64,000 nucleotides of DNA from Arthrobacter sp. zg-Y844 (GCF_024385465.1 NZ_JANFLS010000004.1:124001-188000); one strand, 5' to 3'. Positions 36,393-47,324 are shown, counted from the stretch's first letter. Program-made: numbers and translations. Notes: a model not told the origin generated them from the sequence alone.

Positions 36393-37141
36393 CCGGCCAC
36401 CGAACGGACGGCCATCATGATGGCGATGTAGTGTGCGGCGAATCCAGCCAGGGTAAAGGCATGGAAAATCTCATGGAAGCCGAACCAGTCCACCGAGGGA
36501 TTGGGCTTCTTCATGGCGTACATAACGGCACCGGCGATATACATGGCACCACCCACGCAGATGAGGATGGCTGCCGTCGGGTTGGCCGTGTAGAAATCCG
36601 GAAGGTAGAACAGGGAGGCGCAGCCCAGGGCAATGTACACGGGTGTGTACAGCCAGCGGGGAGCATGCAGCCACAGGAGCCGGAACGCGACACCCACCAG
36701 GGCGCCGGCCCAGATGATCCACAGCAGGGTCACGGCGGTGTCCCGGGGCAGCAGGGACCAGGCCAGCGGGGTGTATGAGCCGGCAATGACCAGCATGATG
36801 TTGGTGTGGTCCAGGCGCTTGAGCACCGTTTTCACCTTCGGGGACCAGTTGCCGCGGTGGTAGACGGCGCTGGTGCCGAACAACAGCACGCCGGTGAAGG
36901 CATAGATTGCGGAGGCGATCCGGGTGTCGGCCGTCGGAGCGAGGACTACGAGGATGATCCCGGCCGCCAGCGCGAGGGGAGCGGCACCGGCATGCAGCCA
37001 GCCGCGCAGCCGGGGCTTGATTTCCAGTTCTTCGGCGACTGCTTCAACCGCGTTTTCCAGGGGGCCGGGTGCGGCCTTCGATTCCGGGTCGTGCTGGGCT
37101 GGAACCCGGGAGGCAGGGGCGGAAAATGGTGACGAATCCAT
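36389..37141 (-). CDS. haemolysin III (HlyIII/PAQR) family membrane protein
   Basis: A 250-residue seven-transmembrane protein of the HlyIII/PAQR superfamily. A hydrophilic N-terminal tail of about 40 residues is followed by the helices. Conserved polar residues include SAVYHR (Ser/His), [16 protein letters not shown] (Asp) and the C-terminal [10 protein letters not shown] with two His, the predicted zinc site of the superfamily. Actual haemolytic activity should not be assumed. ATG 37141 is leaderless-type. Confidence 0.88.
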
Positions 37142-37148
37142 AACGGAA

Positions 37149-37154
37149 ATTCTA
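37149..37154 (-). promoter_or_regulatory. -10 box TAGAAT of the haemolysin III gene (leaderless)
   Basis: On the minus strand TAGAAT ends seven bases before ATG 37141. Confidence 0.5.
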
Positions 37155-37326
37155 ACCTACGTTCGGGTAACTTATGGCTGGGTAACCCCGCGCCCGCTCC
37201 GGTCTGCGCTTCGGCAAGCCGAGCTAGCGGTAGCCTAGGAGAAGATTTTTATCCTTTGGGCAGACCCGGGGCAGGCGGGACCATGTGGTGGTGCCCGCTC
37301 CGGATCCCAGGTACGTGAGGCAAACA

Positions 37327-38088
37327 ATGAAATTCCCCGGTGTTGTCTACGCCTACTACGAGCGTAAGCTGCGGCGGTCCCTGATTGGAGACCGCATCCC
37401 CGAACACATCGGGGTAATGGTGGATGGAAACCGGCGGTGGGCCAAACTGGCCGGCGCGCCTACCAGCGACGGGCACCAGGCCGGAGCGGACAAGATCCTG
37501 GAGTTCCTGGGCTGGTGCCAGGAACTGGGTGTGCGGATGGTGACCCTCTACATGCTGTCCACGGACAACCTCAACCGTGACGCGGACGAGCTGGAACCGC
37601 TGCTGGACATTATCGGCAACACCCTGGACCGCCTGGGCGAAGAGGGCAACCTGCGGGTCCAGCCGGTAGGGGCCCTGGAGATCCTTCCGTCACGGCTGGC
37701 CAAACAGCTCACGGAGCTTGGCGAAAGCACCGGCGACGCCGACGGGCTGCATGTAAACGTGGCCATCGGTTACGGCGGCCGGCGGGAAATCGTCGACGCC
37801 GTCAAGGAACTCCTGCGGGACGCCGACGCCGAAGGCAAAGGCATCGCGGAAGTCACCGAGGAAATCTGCGACGCCAAGATTTCCGAATACCTCTACACCC
37901 GCGGCCAGCCGGATCCGGAACTGGTCATCAGGACCTCCGGCGAGCAGCGCCTCTCCGGCTTCCTGATGTGGCAGAGCGCCTACAGCGAGTTCTACTTCTG
38001 CGAAGCGCTCTGGCCGGATTTCCGGCGGGTGGACTTCCTGCGTGCCCTGCGCGATTACGCCAGCCGGCAGCGGCGCTTCGGCTCCTAG
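37327..38088 (+). CDS. cis-prenyl diphosphate synthase (UPP synthase family, Rv1086-like)
   Basis: A 253-residue Z-prenyltransferase. The catalytic Asp33 lies in VMVDGNRRWA; TLYMLSTDNLNR and the pyrophosphate-binding Arg residues of IRTSGEQRLSGFLMW are intact. The order greA-DUF4307-mca-small membrane protein-yyaL-hlyIII-this gene equals Rv1080c-Rv1086, where Rv1086 makes short-chain Z,E-farnesyl diphosphate. A short-chain product is thus possible, but chain length cannot be read directly. ATG 37327 has GAGG at 37316; an upstream in-frame start at 37285 is less likely. Confidence 0.87.
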   Translation: MKFPGVVYAYYERKLRRSLIGDRIPEHIGVMVDGNRRWAKLAGAPTSDGHQAGADKILEFLGWCQELGVRMVTLYMLSTDNLNRDADELEPLLDIIGNTLDRLGEEGNLRVQPVGALEILPSRLAKQLTELGESTGDADGLHVNVAIGYGGRREIVDAVKELLRDADAEGKGIAEVTEEICDAKISEYLYTRGQPDPELVIRTSGEQRLSGFLMWQSAYSEFYFCEALWPDFRRVDFLRALRDYASRQRRFGS

Positions 38089-38100
38089 CGGGCTCCCCGT

Positions 38101-38118
38101 ACGGCCGCCAACGGCCGT
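38101..38118 (+). terminator. hairpin after the prenyl synthase gene
   Basis: ACGGCCG-CCAA-CGGCCGT is an exact 7-bp stem-loop shortly after the stop codon, with CCCCG/CGGGG complements outside it. No T-tract follows, so termination strength is doubtful. Confidence 0.4.
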
Positions 38119-38260
38119 GTCCTGCTGCGGGGCGGCGCCCTGCGGGCGTACTTTGGTGCTATCGGCCCGGCTGAGGCAGCGGGCGGAACGTCCAACGCAA
38201 CATTGAGATGGAATACATCCAGCGACCGGGGCCCTGGGGCGCCCCTGACGGGAGTTCCAC

Positions 38261-39577
38261 ATGGCAGCTGAACAGCAAGTGCAGGAGCGGGCCAGCTTTG
38301 TGCTGGATACCTCGGTGTTATTGTCCGATCCACGGGCGATCCTCCGCTTCGCCGAACATGAAGTAATACTTCCCCTGGTGGTCATCACCGAACTGGAGCG
38401 TAAGCGCCAGGATCCCGAGCTTGGGTATTTTGCCCGGAACGCGCTGCGGCTGCTGGACGACCTCCGGGTCCAGCACGGCGGGCTCGGGGCGCCTATCCCG
38501 TTGGGGGAGAGCGGCGGCACGCTGCGGGTGGAACTGAACCATATCTCCACGGACGTGCTGCCCGCGGGCATCCGGGGCAGCGACAATGACAGCCGGATCC
38601 TCGCCGTGGCCAAGAGCCTGGCCGACGGCGGCCGGAACGTGACTGTGGTGTCCAAGGACCTGCCCATGCGGGTGAAGGCCTCGGCGATGGGGCTGGCAGC
38701 GGATGAATACCGCAACGAACTGGTCCGGGATTCGGGCTGGACCGGAGTGGCGGAACTGGAAATCTCCGACGCCGACATGGCGCTGCTGTACGACCACCAG
38801 GCGCTGCTGATCCCCGAAGCCGCGGACCTGCCCGTCAACACCGGCACGGTGCTGATGGCCGGGCGTGCTTCGGCGCTGGGACGGGTGGGGGCGGATAAGC
38901 GGCTGCGGCTGGTCCGCGGGGACCGGGACGTCTTCGGGCTGCACGGACGCTCGGCCGAACAGCGGCTGGCCATCGACCTGCTGATGGACCGGGAGGTGGG
39001 CATTGTCTCGCTGGGCGGCCGGGCAGGGACCGGTAAGTCCGCGCTGGCCCTGTGCGCCGGGCTGGAAGCGGTGCTCGAACGCAGGGAACACCGCAAGGTG
39101 ATGGTGTTCCGGCCGCTCTACGCCGTGGGCGGCCAGGAGCTTGGCTATCTGCCCGGCACGGAGTCCGAGAAAATGGGCCCCTGGGGGCAGGCGGTCTTCG
39201 ACACCCTTGAGGCGCTGGTCTCCGTGGAGGTGGTGGAGGAGGTCCTGGACCGCGGCATGCTCGAGGTGCTCCCGCTGACCCATATCCGGGGGCGTTCACT
39301 TCATGACGCCTTCGTGATCGTGGACGAGGCACAGTCCCTGGAGAAGAACGTGCTGCTGACGGTCCTGTCACGGATCGGACAGAACTCCAAGGTGGTCCTG
39401 ACCCACGACGTCGCCCAGCGGGACAACCTGCGGGTAGGCCGGCACGACGGCGTGGCCGCCGTGGTGGAGACGCTCAAGGGCCATCCGCTCTTTGGCCACG
39501 TGACGCTCACCCGCTCGGAGCGCTCGCCGATTGCTGCGCTGGTGACCGAGCTGCTGGAGGAAGGGCAGATCGGCTAG
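38261..39577 (+). CDS. PhoH family protein with N-terminal PIN domain (PhoH2 type)
   Basis: A 438-residue two-domain protein. The PIN ribonuclease-like domain (about 12-140) keeps its acidic residues: Asp16 in LDTSVL, Glu45 in ITELE, Asp110 and Asp133. The PhoH ATPase/helicase domain has Walker [10 protein letters not shown] (252-260) and Walker B VIVDEAQS, and ends with the THDVAQRDN region. Mycobacterial PhoH2 is reported as an ATP-dependent RNA helicase/RNase paired with an antitoxin-like upstream ORF; no convincing equivalent ORF was found here. ATG 38261 follows GGGAG. Upstream bases 38119-38260 hold no gene. Confidence 0.9.
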   Translation: MAAEQQVQERASFVLDTSVLLSDPRAILRFAEHEVILPLVVITELERKRQDPELGYFARNALRLLDDLRVQHGGLGAPIPLGESGGTLRVELNHISTDVLPAGIRGSDNDSRILAVAKSLADGGRNVTVVSKDLPMRVKASAMGLAADEYRNELVRDSGWTGVAELEISDADMALLYDHQALLIPEAADLPVNTGTVLMAGRASALGRVGADKRLRLVRGDRDVFGLHGRSAEQRLAIDLLMDREVGIVSLGGRAGTGKSALALCAGLEAVLERREHRKVMVFRPLYAVGGQELGYLPGTESEKMGPWGQAVFDTLEALVSVEVVEEVLDRGMLEVLPLTHIRGRSLHDAFVIVDEAQSLEKNVLLTVLSRIGQNSKVVLTHDVAQRDNLRVGRHDGVAAVVETLKGHPLFGHVTLTRSERSPIAALVTELLEEGQIG

Positions 39578-39593
39578 CTTGTCCACAGCCGCC

Positions 39594-39620
39594 GGCCCGG
39601 CCGCCTGAACCGGCCGGGCC
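39594..39620 (+). terminator. hairpin after the PhoH gene
   Basis: GGCCCGGCCG (39594-39603) and CGGCCGGGCC (39611-39620) are exact complements around a seven-base loop. It lies just before the -10 box of the peptidase gene. Confidence 0.5.
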
Positions 39621-39626
39621 TCCGGC

Positions 39627-39632
39627 TACGGT
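39627..39632 (+). promoter_or_regulatory. -10 box TACGGT of the prepilin peptidase gene (leaderless)
   Basis: TACGGT ends six bases before ATG 39639. Confidence 0.5.
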
Positions 39633-39638
39633 GGTTCC

Positions 39639-40172
39639 ATGGTGGGCATCCTGGCGGGTTATTGGGCAGCGGGCGCAAGCGGTGGACCAGGCGCATCCGT
39701 TGCCGCGGTGCTGCTGGTTGCCGCGCTGGCCTGGTTTGCGGCCGTCGCCGTCCGGCTGGCCCTGGCCGACATCCGGACCCGCCGCCTGCCCAACGCCGTG
39801 GTCCTGCCGTCCTATCCCGTAGCCGCCGTGCTGCTGGCCGGTGCCGCGCTGGCCGGCGGGGAACCGGAGCGTGTTGGCGCAATGCTGCTGGGGGCCGCTG
39901 CGCTGTGGATCGGGTTTTTTGCCCTGCGGCTGCTCAGTCCGGCCGGAATGGGCTTCGGAGACGTCAAGCTGGCCGGACTGCTGGGCCTCTATTTGGGATT
40001 TCTCGGTGCCGGCCACGTCCTGGCAGGGGTGGTGGCTGCATTTGTTTTCGGCGGACTCTGGGGGCTGGCGTTGATCATTACCCGGCGGGGAACGGCGTCG
40101 TCAACGGTGGCGTTCGGCCCGTTCCTGCTCCTGGGGGCCGCCGTGGCCATGGCTGCCCCTGCCCTACAGTAG
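39639..40172 (+). CDS. A24 family prepilin peptidase
   Basis: A 177-residue membrane aspartic protease of the type IV leader peptidase family, short form without the N-terminal methylase domain (TadV/CpaA-like). The two catalytic aspartates are Asp44 (LADIRTRRLPN) and Asp108 in the GxGD-type motif GMGFGDVKL. About five to six hydrophobic helices are visible. No pilin or Tad/Flp gene lies in the window, so its substrates must be encoded elsewhere. It is followed by the Nudix gene with only four bases between. Confidence 0.85.
   Translation: MVGILAGYWAAGASGGPGASVAAVLLVAALAWFAAVAVRLALADIRTRRLPNAVVLPSYPVAAVLLAGAALAGGEPERVGAMLLGAAALWIGFFALRLLSPAGMGFGDVKLAGLLGLYLGFLGAGHVLAGVVAAFVFGGLWGLALIITRRGTASSTVAFGPFLLLGAAVAMAAPALQ
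40165..40170 (+). promoter_or_regulatory. -10 box TACAGT of the Nudix gene (leaderless)
   Basis: TACAGT lies within the last codons of the peptidase gene and ends six bases before ATG 40177, so the Nudix gene can be transcribed on its own. Confidence 0.55.
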
Positions 40173-40176
40173 AAGC

Positions 40177-40647
40177 ATGCCTACGCCTGATTTCGTCCTG
40201 TCCCTGCGGAAGCGGATAGGACATGATCCGCTCTGGCTTCCCGGTGTCACGGCCGTCGTGTTCAACGCGGAAGGGAAGGTGCTGCTGGGCCGCCGCGCGG
40301 ACAACGGACGGTGGGCCCTGATCACCGGAATGCTCGAGCCGGGGGAGGAGGCAGGGCCGGGAACGGTGCGTGAAGTGGAAGAGGAGACCGGTATCCGGGC
40401 CGAGCTGGAGCACCTCATCCACGTCGGCGCCCACGGGCCGGTCACCTTCCCCAACGGGGATGTCTGTTCCTTCCTGAACCTGGCTTTCAGCTGCCGGTAC
40501 GTTTCGGGCGAGGCACGGGTGAACGACGACGAGTCCACCGAGGTGGGCTGGTACCACCTGGATGCCCTGCCGCCCCTGAGCGAACGGCACCGAATGCTGA
40601 TTGACCTGGCCCTGACGGCCGACGGCGTGCCGGTCTTCGAACGCTGA
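40177..40647 (+). CDS. Nudix hydrolase
   Basis: A 156-residue Nudix pyrophosphohydrolase. The Nudix box is complete at residues 51-73: Gly51, Glu57, then REVEEETGI with Arg65, Glu66, Glu69 and Glu70. The N-terminal part WLPGVTAVVFNAEGK starts the fold. The substrate (nucleotide, dinucleotide or other) cannot be told. A leaderless -10 box precedes the ATG. Confidence 0.9.
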   Translation: MPTPDFVLSLRKRIGHDPLWLPGVTAVVFNAEGKVLLGRRADNGRWALITGMLEPGEEAGPGTVREVEEETGIRAELEHLIHVGAHGPVTFPNGDVCSFLNLAFSCRYVSGEARVNDDESTEVGWYHLDALPPLSERHRMLIDLALTADGVPVFER

Positions 40648-40669
40648 GCCGCCGACAACCAAAACAGTG

Positions 40670-40702
40670 AAGGGCCGCCCCGCAGCAGCGGGACGACCCT
40701 TT
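40670..40702. terminator. bidirectional hairpin between the Nudix and MFS genes
   Basis: AAGGGCCGCCCCGC (40670-40683) and GCGGGACGACCCTT (40688-40701) form a 14-bp stem with two G-U pairs and loop AGCA, followed by TTCG. It can serve both convergent genes. Confidence 0.6.
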
Positions 40703-40725
40703 CGCCCGTTAATGCAGCGAAGCTC

Positions 40726-42438
<1,713 letters not shown>

Positions 42439-43143
42439 TTACGTGTCCTTGGCGGTATCGGATGGGGCGGTGGAGGCAGAACGGGGATGCGTCGGCGCGG
42501 GGGGAAGCAGGGGCGCCGCCGAAAACACTTCGATTGCGGCATTGACCTCCGTGACGAGGATGCTGCGGTAGGAATCTGTGTTGGCCGGATCAAAGAAGCG
42601 CAGTCCGGCGCGCTGGACCAGTGCCCCGAAGACGGCAACCGTTGCCCGGACGCGTGGATCATCGGCAGGCAGGGATTCACGGGCAGCTACTATCCGCGCA
42701 AAGGCTTCCTCGGTCTCCTGCGAGCCGTGCATGGCCTTGGAGATAAGCCGGGGTTCGGCACTGACAGCTTCCTTCAGCTGGGCCATCTCCACGCGGGACA
42801 TGGCCATGCGTTCGGTCATGCCGACGGCCAGGTCAACGAAGTCCGCCACCAGGGCAGGGGAGATCCCTTCCCTCGCGGTGCCGGTCCCGCCGTCGATAAA
42901 ACGCCGGACCAGATCCTCCGGAAGGTCATCAGCGGGCGAGCCCAGGATGGCGTCTTCCTTGGCGGGAAAGTAGTTGAAAAACGTCCGCCGGGAGATGCCG
43001 ACCTGATCGCACAGCTGTTCGACGGTGAAGCCGTTGACGCCGTGGGCAGCGGTCAGCGCGCGGGCCTGCGCCGTGATGGCGGCCCGGGTGGCCGTACGCT
43101 TGCGTTCGCGCAGGCCGCAGTCTTCTGTTGCACTATTCGGCAT
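42439..43143 (-). CDS. TetR family transcriptional regulator of the MFS exporter
   Basis: A 234-residue repressor. The N-terminal helix-turn-helix is well conserved (RAAITAQARALTAAHGVNGF, then VEQLCDQVGISRRTFFNYF). The C-terminal ligand-binding part resembles the TetR_C_17-type group used with DHA2 exporters; the last ~25 residues are Pro/Ser/Thr-rich. ATG 43143 is preferred; the open frame to 43203 crosses the operator. It is likely autoregulated through the inverted repeat at its own promoter. Confidence 0.9.
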   Translation of the reverse strand: MPNSATEDCGLRERKRTATRAAITAQARALTAAHGVNGFTVEQLCDQVGISRRTFFNYFPAKEDAILGSPADDLPEDLVRRFIDGGTGTAREGISPALVADFVDLAVGMTERMAMSRVEMAQLKEAVSAEPRLISKAMHGSQETEEAFARIVAARESLPADDPRVRATVAVFGALVQRAGLRFFDPANTDSYRSILVTEVNAAIEVFSAAPLLPPAPTHPRSASTAPSDTAKDT

Positions 43144-43150
43144 GGCGTAA

Positions 43151-43180
43151 AGTTTTGCACTCTGCATCAGCGGGTGCAAA
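43151..43180 (-). promoter_or_regulatory. tetR-MFS promoter with overlapping operator
   Basis: On the minus strand TTGCAC (43179-43174), a 17-base spacer and AAAACT (43156-43151) precede ATG 43143 by seven bases. TTTGCAC (43154-43160) and GTGCAAA (43174-43180) are exact inverted repeats with a 13-base spacer, covering both promoter elements. This suits TetR repression. Confidence 0.6.
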
Positions 43181-43203
43181 TTTCCGGTCTGCCGGGCAAG
43201 CAA

Positions 43204-43233
43204 AAGGAGCGCCCGGGATTCCGGACGCTCCTT
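43204..43233 (-). terminator. terminator after fumC
   Basis: On the minus strand AAGGAGCG-T-CCGG, loop AATC, then CCGG-G-CGCTCCTT forms a stem followed by TTGCTTG, just downstream of the fumC stop. Confidence 0.6.
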
Positions 43234-43267
43234 CGGCAGGCCTGCCGTGCGGGGACGGCGGTGGTCC

Positions 43268-44689
43268 TTAGGCCTGCGGCGGCTTCGTCATGGACAGGAC
43301 GTCAAGGGCCTTGTCCAGCTGCTCCACCGTGAGTTCGCCGCGCTCGACGTAGCCGAGGTCCTCGACGGCCTGGCGGATGGTCTTGCCTTCCTTGACCGAG
43401 TACTTGGCGATCTTCGCGGCGTTTTCGTAACCGATGAACTTGTTCAGCGGAGTCACGATGGACGGGGAAGCCTCGGCCAGGTAGCGGGCACGCTCGACGT
43501 TGGCTTCGATGCCGTCGATCATCTTGTCCGCCATCACGCGGGAGGAGTTCGCCAGGAGCCGGATGGATTCGAGCAGGTTCGCGGCGATCACCGGGATGCC
43601 CACGTTGAGCTCGAAGTAGCCGAAGGTTCCGGCCCAGGCCACGGCGGCGTCGTTGCCCACTACCTGCGCGGCGACCTGCAGGACGGCCTCGGAGATGACG
43701 GGGTTGACCTTGCCCGGCATGATCGAGGAGCCCGGCTGCAGGTCAGGGATGGCAATTTCGCCCAGGCCGGTGTTGGGACCCGAACCCATCCAACGGAGGT
43801 CGTTGGCGATCTTGGAGAAGGACACGGCGATGGTGCGCAGCATGCCGGACACCTCAACCAGTGCGTCGCGGTTGGCCTGTGCTTCGAAGTGGTCCCGTGC
43901 CTCGGTCAGCGGCAGGCCCGTGTCAGCGGCCAGCAGCTCGATCACGCGCTGCGGGAATCCGGCAGGAGTGTTGATGCCGGTGCCGACGGCGGTGCCGCCC
44001 AGCGGAACTTCGGCTACGCGGGGCAGGGATGCCTGCACGCGCTCGATGCCGTAGCGCACCTGCGCGGCGTAGCCGCCGAATTCCTGGCCAAGGGTGACCG
44101 GAGTGGCGTCCATCAGGTGGGTACGGCCGGACTTGACGACGTCCTTGAATTCCTCGGCCTTGCGCTCCAGGGACACGGCAAGGTGCTCGAGGGCGGGGAC
44201 CAGGTTATTGATCAGGGCGGATGTGGCGGCAACGTGCACGGACGTCGGGAAGACGTCATTGGAGGACTGCGAGGCATTCACATGGTCATTGGGGTGGACG
44301 CTGGTCTCGCTGCCGGCTTCCTTCAACGCCCGGGTGGCGAGCTCGGCGAGCACCTCGTTGGTGTTCATGTTCGAGGAGGTGCCGGAACCCGTCTGGAAGA
44401 TATCGATCGGGAACTGGTCATTGTAGGTGCCGGCGGCGACGGCGTCGGCGGCCTTTTCAATGGCCCGGGCGCGCTCGTCGTCGAGCACTCCCAGTTCCGC
44501 GTTGGCAGTCGCCGCGGCCTTCTTGATCCGGGCGAGCGCTTCGATGTGCGAGGGTTCCAGCGTGGTGCCGGAAATGGGGAAGTTCTCGACGGCGCGCTGG
44601 GTCTGGGCACGGTAGAGGGCGGAGGCCGGAACGCGGACCTCACCCATGGTGTCGTGTTCGATGCGGTATTCGGAGGTGTCAGAAGTCAT
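43268..44689 (-). CDS. fumC: fumarate hydratase, class II
   Basis: A 473-residue iron-free fumarase of the TCA cycle. Characteristic regions are [14 protein letters not shown], the TH-containing [17 protein letters not shown] (catalytic His) and the superfamily signature [11 protein letters not shown]. Length and ending are normal for class II. ATG 44689 is preferred to the TTG-type start at 44716 because a TAGGCT box lies seven bases upstream. It is preceded by the carbonic anhydrase gene on the same strand. Confidence 0.95.
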   Translation of the reverse strand: MTSDTSEYRIEHDTMGEVRVPASALYRAQTQRAVENFPISGTTLEPSHIEALARIKKAAATANAELGVLDDERARAIEKAADAVAAGTYNDQFPIDIFQTGSGTSSNMNTNEVLAELATRALKEAGSETSVHPNDHVNASQSSNDVFPTSVHVAATSALINNLVPALEHLAVSLERKAEEFKDVVKSGRTHLMDATPVTLGQEFGGYAAQVRYGIERVQASLPRVAEVPLGGTAVGTGINTPAGFPQRVIELLAADTGLPLTEARDHFEAQANRDALVEVSGMLRTIAVSFSKIANDLRWMGSGPNTGLGEIAIPDLQPGSSIMPGKVNPVISEAVLQVAAQVVGNDAAVAWAGTFGYFELNVGIPVIAANLLESIRLLANSSRVMADKMIDGIEANVERARYLAEASPSIVTPLNKFIGYENAAKIAKYSVKEGKTIRQAVEDLGYVERGELTVEQLDKALDVLSMTKPPQA

Positions 44690-44696
44690 GCCCCCA

Positions 44697-44702
44697 AGCC
44701 TA
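44697..44702 (-). promoter_or_regulatory. -10 box TAGGCT of fumC (leaderless)
   Basis: On the minus strand TAGGCT ends seven bases before ATG 44689. The bases between (TGGGGGC) also contain a G-rich ribosome-site-like run, so the leaderless call is not exclusive. Confidence 0.5.
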
Positions 44703-44730
44703 ATCTCCGAAGGCACCGCAGTGATAACCG

Positions 44731-45393
44731 CTACTTCGGCAGCGCCGAACGCAGCACGGCGGGGTGCTCAAGGGCGCCGAACCCGGAGACGAGCTCGGCG
44801 TTGCCTTCCGCCAGCCGGTAGGACAGGCCGATGACGGCGACCCGCCCTTCCTCCACAGCCGCGGAAATGAGGCGGGAACTTTCCACCAGGCGTTCCGCGG
44901 TCTGCTTCGTGTGTTCAACCACCATGTCGTTGACGTCGTGCAGGTCCTTGCGCTGCGCCGCCAGCACGGACGGAGTGATCCGCTCGACGAGGGTACGGAC
45001 GTAGCCGGTGGGCATTTCGCCCGTGTCCACGGTGGCTTTGGCGGCAGTGACGGCGCCGCAGTTGTCATGCCCCAGCACCACGATGAGGGGCACGCCCAGC
45101 GTGCCCACGCTGTACTCCAGCGAGCCGAGCACCGCGTCGTCAATGACCTGCCCGGCGGTGCGCACCACGAATGCGTCCCCAAGGCCGAGGTCGAAGATGA
45201 TCTCGGCGGCAAGGCGGGAATCCGAGCAGCCGAAAATCACTGCAAACGGGTTCTGCCCTTCAACCAGCGAACTGCGCCGGGGGGCGTCCTGGTTGGGGTG
45301 GCTGGCGGTGCCGGCCACGAAACGTTCGTTGCCTTCGCGCAGCTTCTGCCAGGCCTGGGCGGGTGTGATGGTCTTTTCGCTCGCTGTTTCCAC
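44731..45393 (-). CDS. beta-class carbonic anhydrase
   Basis: A 220-residue zinc carbonic anhydrase catalysing CO2/bicarbonate interconversion. The zinc ligands are Cys56 in GCSDSR, His109 and Cys112 in GHDNCG, with the Asp58-Arg60 dyad in place. The N-terminal [18 protein letters not shown] is typical. GTG 45393 is the start. It supplies bicarbonate for carboxylations; no transporter is fused or adjacent. Confidence 0.93.
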   Translation of the reverse strand: METASEKTITPAQAWQKLREGNERFVAGTASHPNQDAPRRSSLVEGQNPFAVIFGCSDSRLAAEIIFDLGLGDAFVVRTAGQVIDDAVLGSLEYSVGTLGVPLIVVLGHDNCGAVTAAKATVDTGEMPTGYVRTLVERITPSVLAAQRKDLHDVNDMVVEHTKQTAERLVESSRLISAAVEEGRVAVIGLSYRLAEGNAELVSGFGALEHPAVLRSALPK

Positions 45394-45400
45394 GATATCG

Positions 45401-45406
45401 AGGTTA
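45401..45406 (-). promoter_or_regulatory. -10 box TAACCT of the carbonic anhydrase gene (leaderless)
   Basis: On the minus strand TAACCT ends seven bases before GTG 45393. GGAG lies just upstream of the box, too far for a ribosome site. Confidence 0.5.
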
Positions 45407-45457
45407 CTCCTATGGGAACCGGCGGGGCCTCAGCAGGAACGCCCGCAGCCGTCAGGG

Positions 45458-46051
45458 TTAGTTGCTGCGAAGTTCGCGGACCACGTGGTCGGCCAGCACA
45501 TCGAATTCCGCCAGGTCGGCGGAACCGGTGAGGATCACGGTCTGCCCGTCGATCTCCGCGACCAGGGTTGAGTCCGCGTTGGAGGAATCACGCAGCTCCC
45601 AGGTGACTCCACCTGCCGGCCGTTCACCGGACACGGTCGAATCGCCGCTGTGTTCGTAGATCCAGGTGGGATTGGCGGCGTTGGTCTGCGTCAGGGAGAT
45701 GAACTCGGTATCCGGAGTGACATATCCGACTTCCCAGTTCGGGACGCCGTTGTTGGTCCCGGCGTTCCAGCGGGCGTAGTTGGCACTCCAACCGTCCGGA
45801 AGCTCCAGTGCCAGCGGCTGGTAGCCGGCGTCGCCGGCAGCCTGGTTGGCAGCGGCAGCAACATCGACGTTGCGGGCCTGCATCTTGGGTGCGGGATTAA
45901 GCAGCACCGGCACCAGGCACAGCGCCAGGGTGAGCCCGGTGGCGATCAGCATGCCTATCACGGTGGCATTGGCCCGCTTGGCCTGCTTGGCGGTCAATAC
46001 CGGCGTTACGGGTTCATCGGTCTGCTGGGGATCGGGCTGCGTTTCACTCAC
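45458..46051 (-). CDS. DUF4245 domain-containing membrane protein
   Basis: A 197-residue protein with a cytoplasmic N-terminal tail (about 28 residues), one transmembrane helix (about 29-52, ATVIGMLIATGLTLALCLVP) and an extracytoplasmic domain. The domain contains GYQPLALELPDGWSANYARW and WEVGYVTPDTEFISLTQT. This layout and its divergent position next to glpX match the actinobacterial DUF4245 family. No function is known. GTG 46051 is the only sensible start; no clear -10 box was found. Confidence 0.82.
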   Translation of the reverse strand: MSETQPDPQQTDEPVTPVLTAKQAKRANATVIGMLIATGLTLALCLVPVLLNPAPKMQARNVDVAAAANQAAGDAGYQPLALELPDGWSANYARWNAGTNNGVPNWEVGYVTPDTEFISLTQTNAANPTWIYEHSGDSTVSGERPAGGVTWELRDSSNADSTLVAEIDGQTVILTGSADLAEFDVLADHVVRELRSN

Positions 46052-46239
46052 CCATCCATAATCTCCTATTCGGATGCTTATGTCCTACTTCGAGTAATGC
46101 ACCGCCGCGGAAAACCGCTGGCTGAGGTGGTGACGGGAGGCACGCAGACTATGATCGGACAAAGGCCACCCGCTTTAGGCGGTGTCCGCAGACGTTTACA
46201 GCAGAGTTTTACATCATAATTTCGAAGATGAGGTTTGAC

Positions 46240-47268
46240 GTGTCCAAAGGTGCCCAGTACTCCACACTTTCCCCCGCATTGGCAGTCGGGGACTCCGAGC
46301 CGGACCGCAACCTGGCCCTGGAACTCGTCCGCGTCACCGAGGCGGCGGCCATCGCCGGCGGCCACTGGGTGGGCTTCGGCGACAAGAACGCGGCAGACGG
46401 TGCCGCCGTGGACGCCATGCGCTCACTCATTTCCACGGTCCATTTCAACGGCGTGGTTGTGATCGGCGAAGGCGAAAAAGACGAAGCGCCGATGCTCTAC
46501 AACGGCGAGTACGTCGGTGACGGCACCGGAGCCCTGTGCGATGTCGCCGTGGATCCGATCGACGGCACCCGCTTGACTGCCCTGGGCATCAACAATGCCC
46601 TTGCCGTGCTGGCCGTTGCGGAACGCGGCACCATGTTCGATCCCTCGGCGGTCTTCTACATGGAAAAGCTGGTCACGGGGCCCGAAGCCGCGGACATGGT
46701 GGACCTTCGCCTTCCGGTGAAGCAGAACCTGCACCTGATCGCCAAGGCCAAGGGCAAGAAAATCAACCAGCTCAACGTGATGATCCTGGAGCGGGACCGG
46801 CACAAGCCGCTGGTGCAGGAAATCCGCGACGCCGGTGCGCGCACCCGGATGCTGATGGACGGCGACGTTGCCGGCGGCATCGCGGCCGCACGCGAAGGCA
46901 CCGACGTCGATGCCCTGATGGGCATCGGCGGCACCCCCGAGGGCATCATCACCGCCTGCGCCATCAAGACGCTGGGCGGCGTCATCCAGGGCCGGCTGTG
47001 GCCGACCTCCGACGACGAGAAGCAGAAGGCCATCGACGCCGGACATGACCTGGACCGTGTGATGTCCACCAATGACCTGGTCACCAGCGACAACTGCTAC
47101 TTCGCCGCCACCGGGATCACCGACGGCGACCTGCTGCGCGGCGTGCGGTACAAGAAGGACCGGGTACTGACCCAGTCGATCGTGATGCGTTCCAAGTCCG
47201 GCACCATCCGCGTGGTGGACGGCGAGCACCAGGCGCACAAGTGGGAGTCCTACGCCCGCTCCAACTAG
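46240..47268 (+). CDS. glpX: class II fructose-1,6-bisphosphatase
   Basis: A 342-residue metal-dependent FBPase of the GlpX type, the gluconeogenic FBPase of most Actinobacteria. Motifs are VIGEGEKDEAPML, DVAVDPIDGTRL and the GGTPEGIITACAIK loop. The start is uncertain: GTG 46240 has GAGG six bases upstream and gives the usual MSKG..YSTLSP-type N terminus, whereas ATG 46228 would add four residues with a poorer site. A strong terminator follows. Confidence 0.93.
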   Translation: MSKGAQYSTLSPALAVGDSEPDRNLALELVRVTEAAAIAGGHWVGFGDKNAADGAAVDAMRSLISTVHFNGVVVIGEGEKDEAPMLYNGEYVGDGTGALCDVAVDPIDGTRLTALGINNALAVLAVAERGTMFDPSAVFYMEKLVTGPEAADMVDLRLPVKQNLHLIAKAKGKKINQLNVMILERDRHKPLVQEIRDAGARTRMLMDGDVAGGIAAAREGTDVDALMGIGGTPEGIITACAIKTLGGVIQGRLWPTSDDEKQKAIDAGHDLDRVMSTNDLVTSDNCYFAATGITDGDLLRGVRYKKDRVLTQSIVMRSKSGTIRVVDGEHQAHKWESYARSN

Positions 47269-47279
47269 GCGTTACTGAC

Positions 47280-47324
47280 ACAGTTGATGCTGCCTGGCTC
47301 CCGTCCGCAGGCAGCATCAACTGT
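47280..47324. terminator. bidirectional terminator between glpX and the TspO-like gene
   Basis: A perfect 17-bp stem (47280-47296 with 47308-47324), loop of 11 bases, lying exactly between two convergent stop codons. Confidence 0.7.

Noticed and set aside
38208-38420. Small ORF from ATG 38208 overlapping the PhoH gene, as a PhoAT-like antitoxin
   Set aside because: No ribosome site, out of frame overlap far into the PIN domain, and no recognisable antitoxin sequence.
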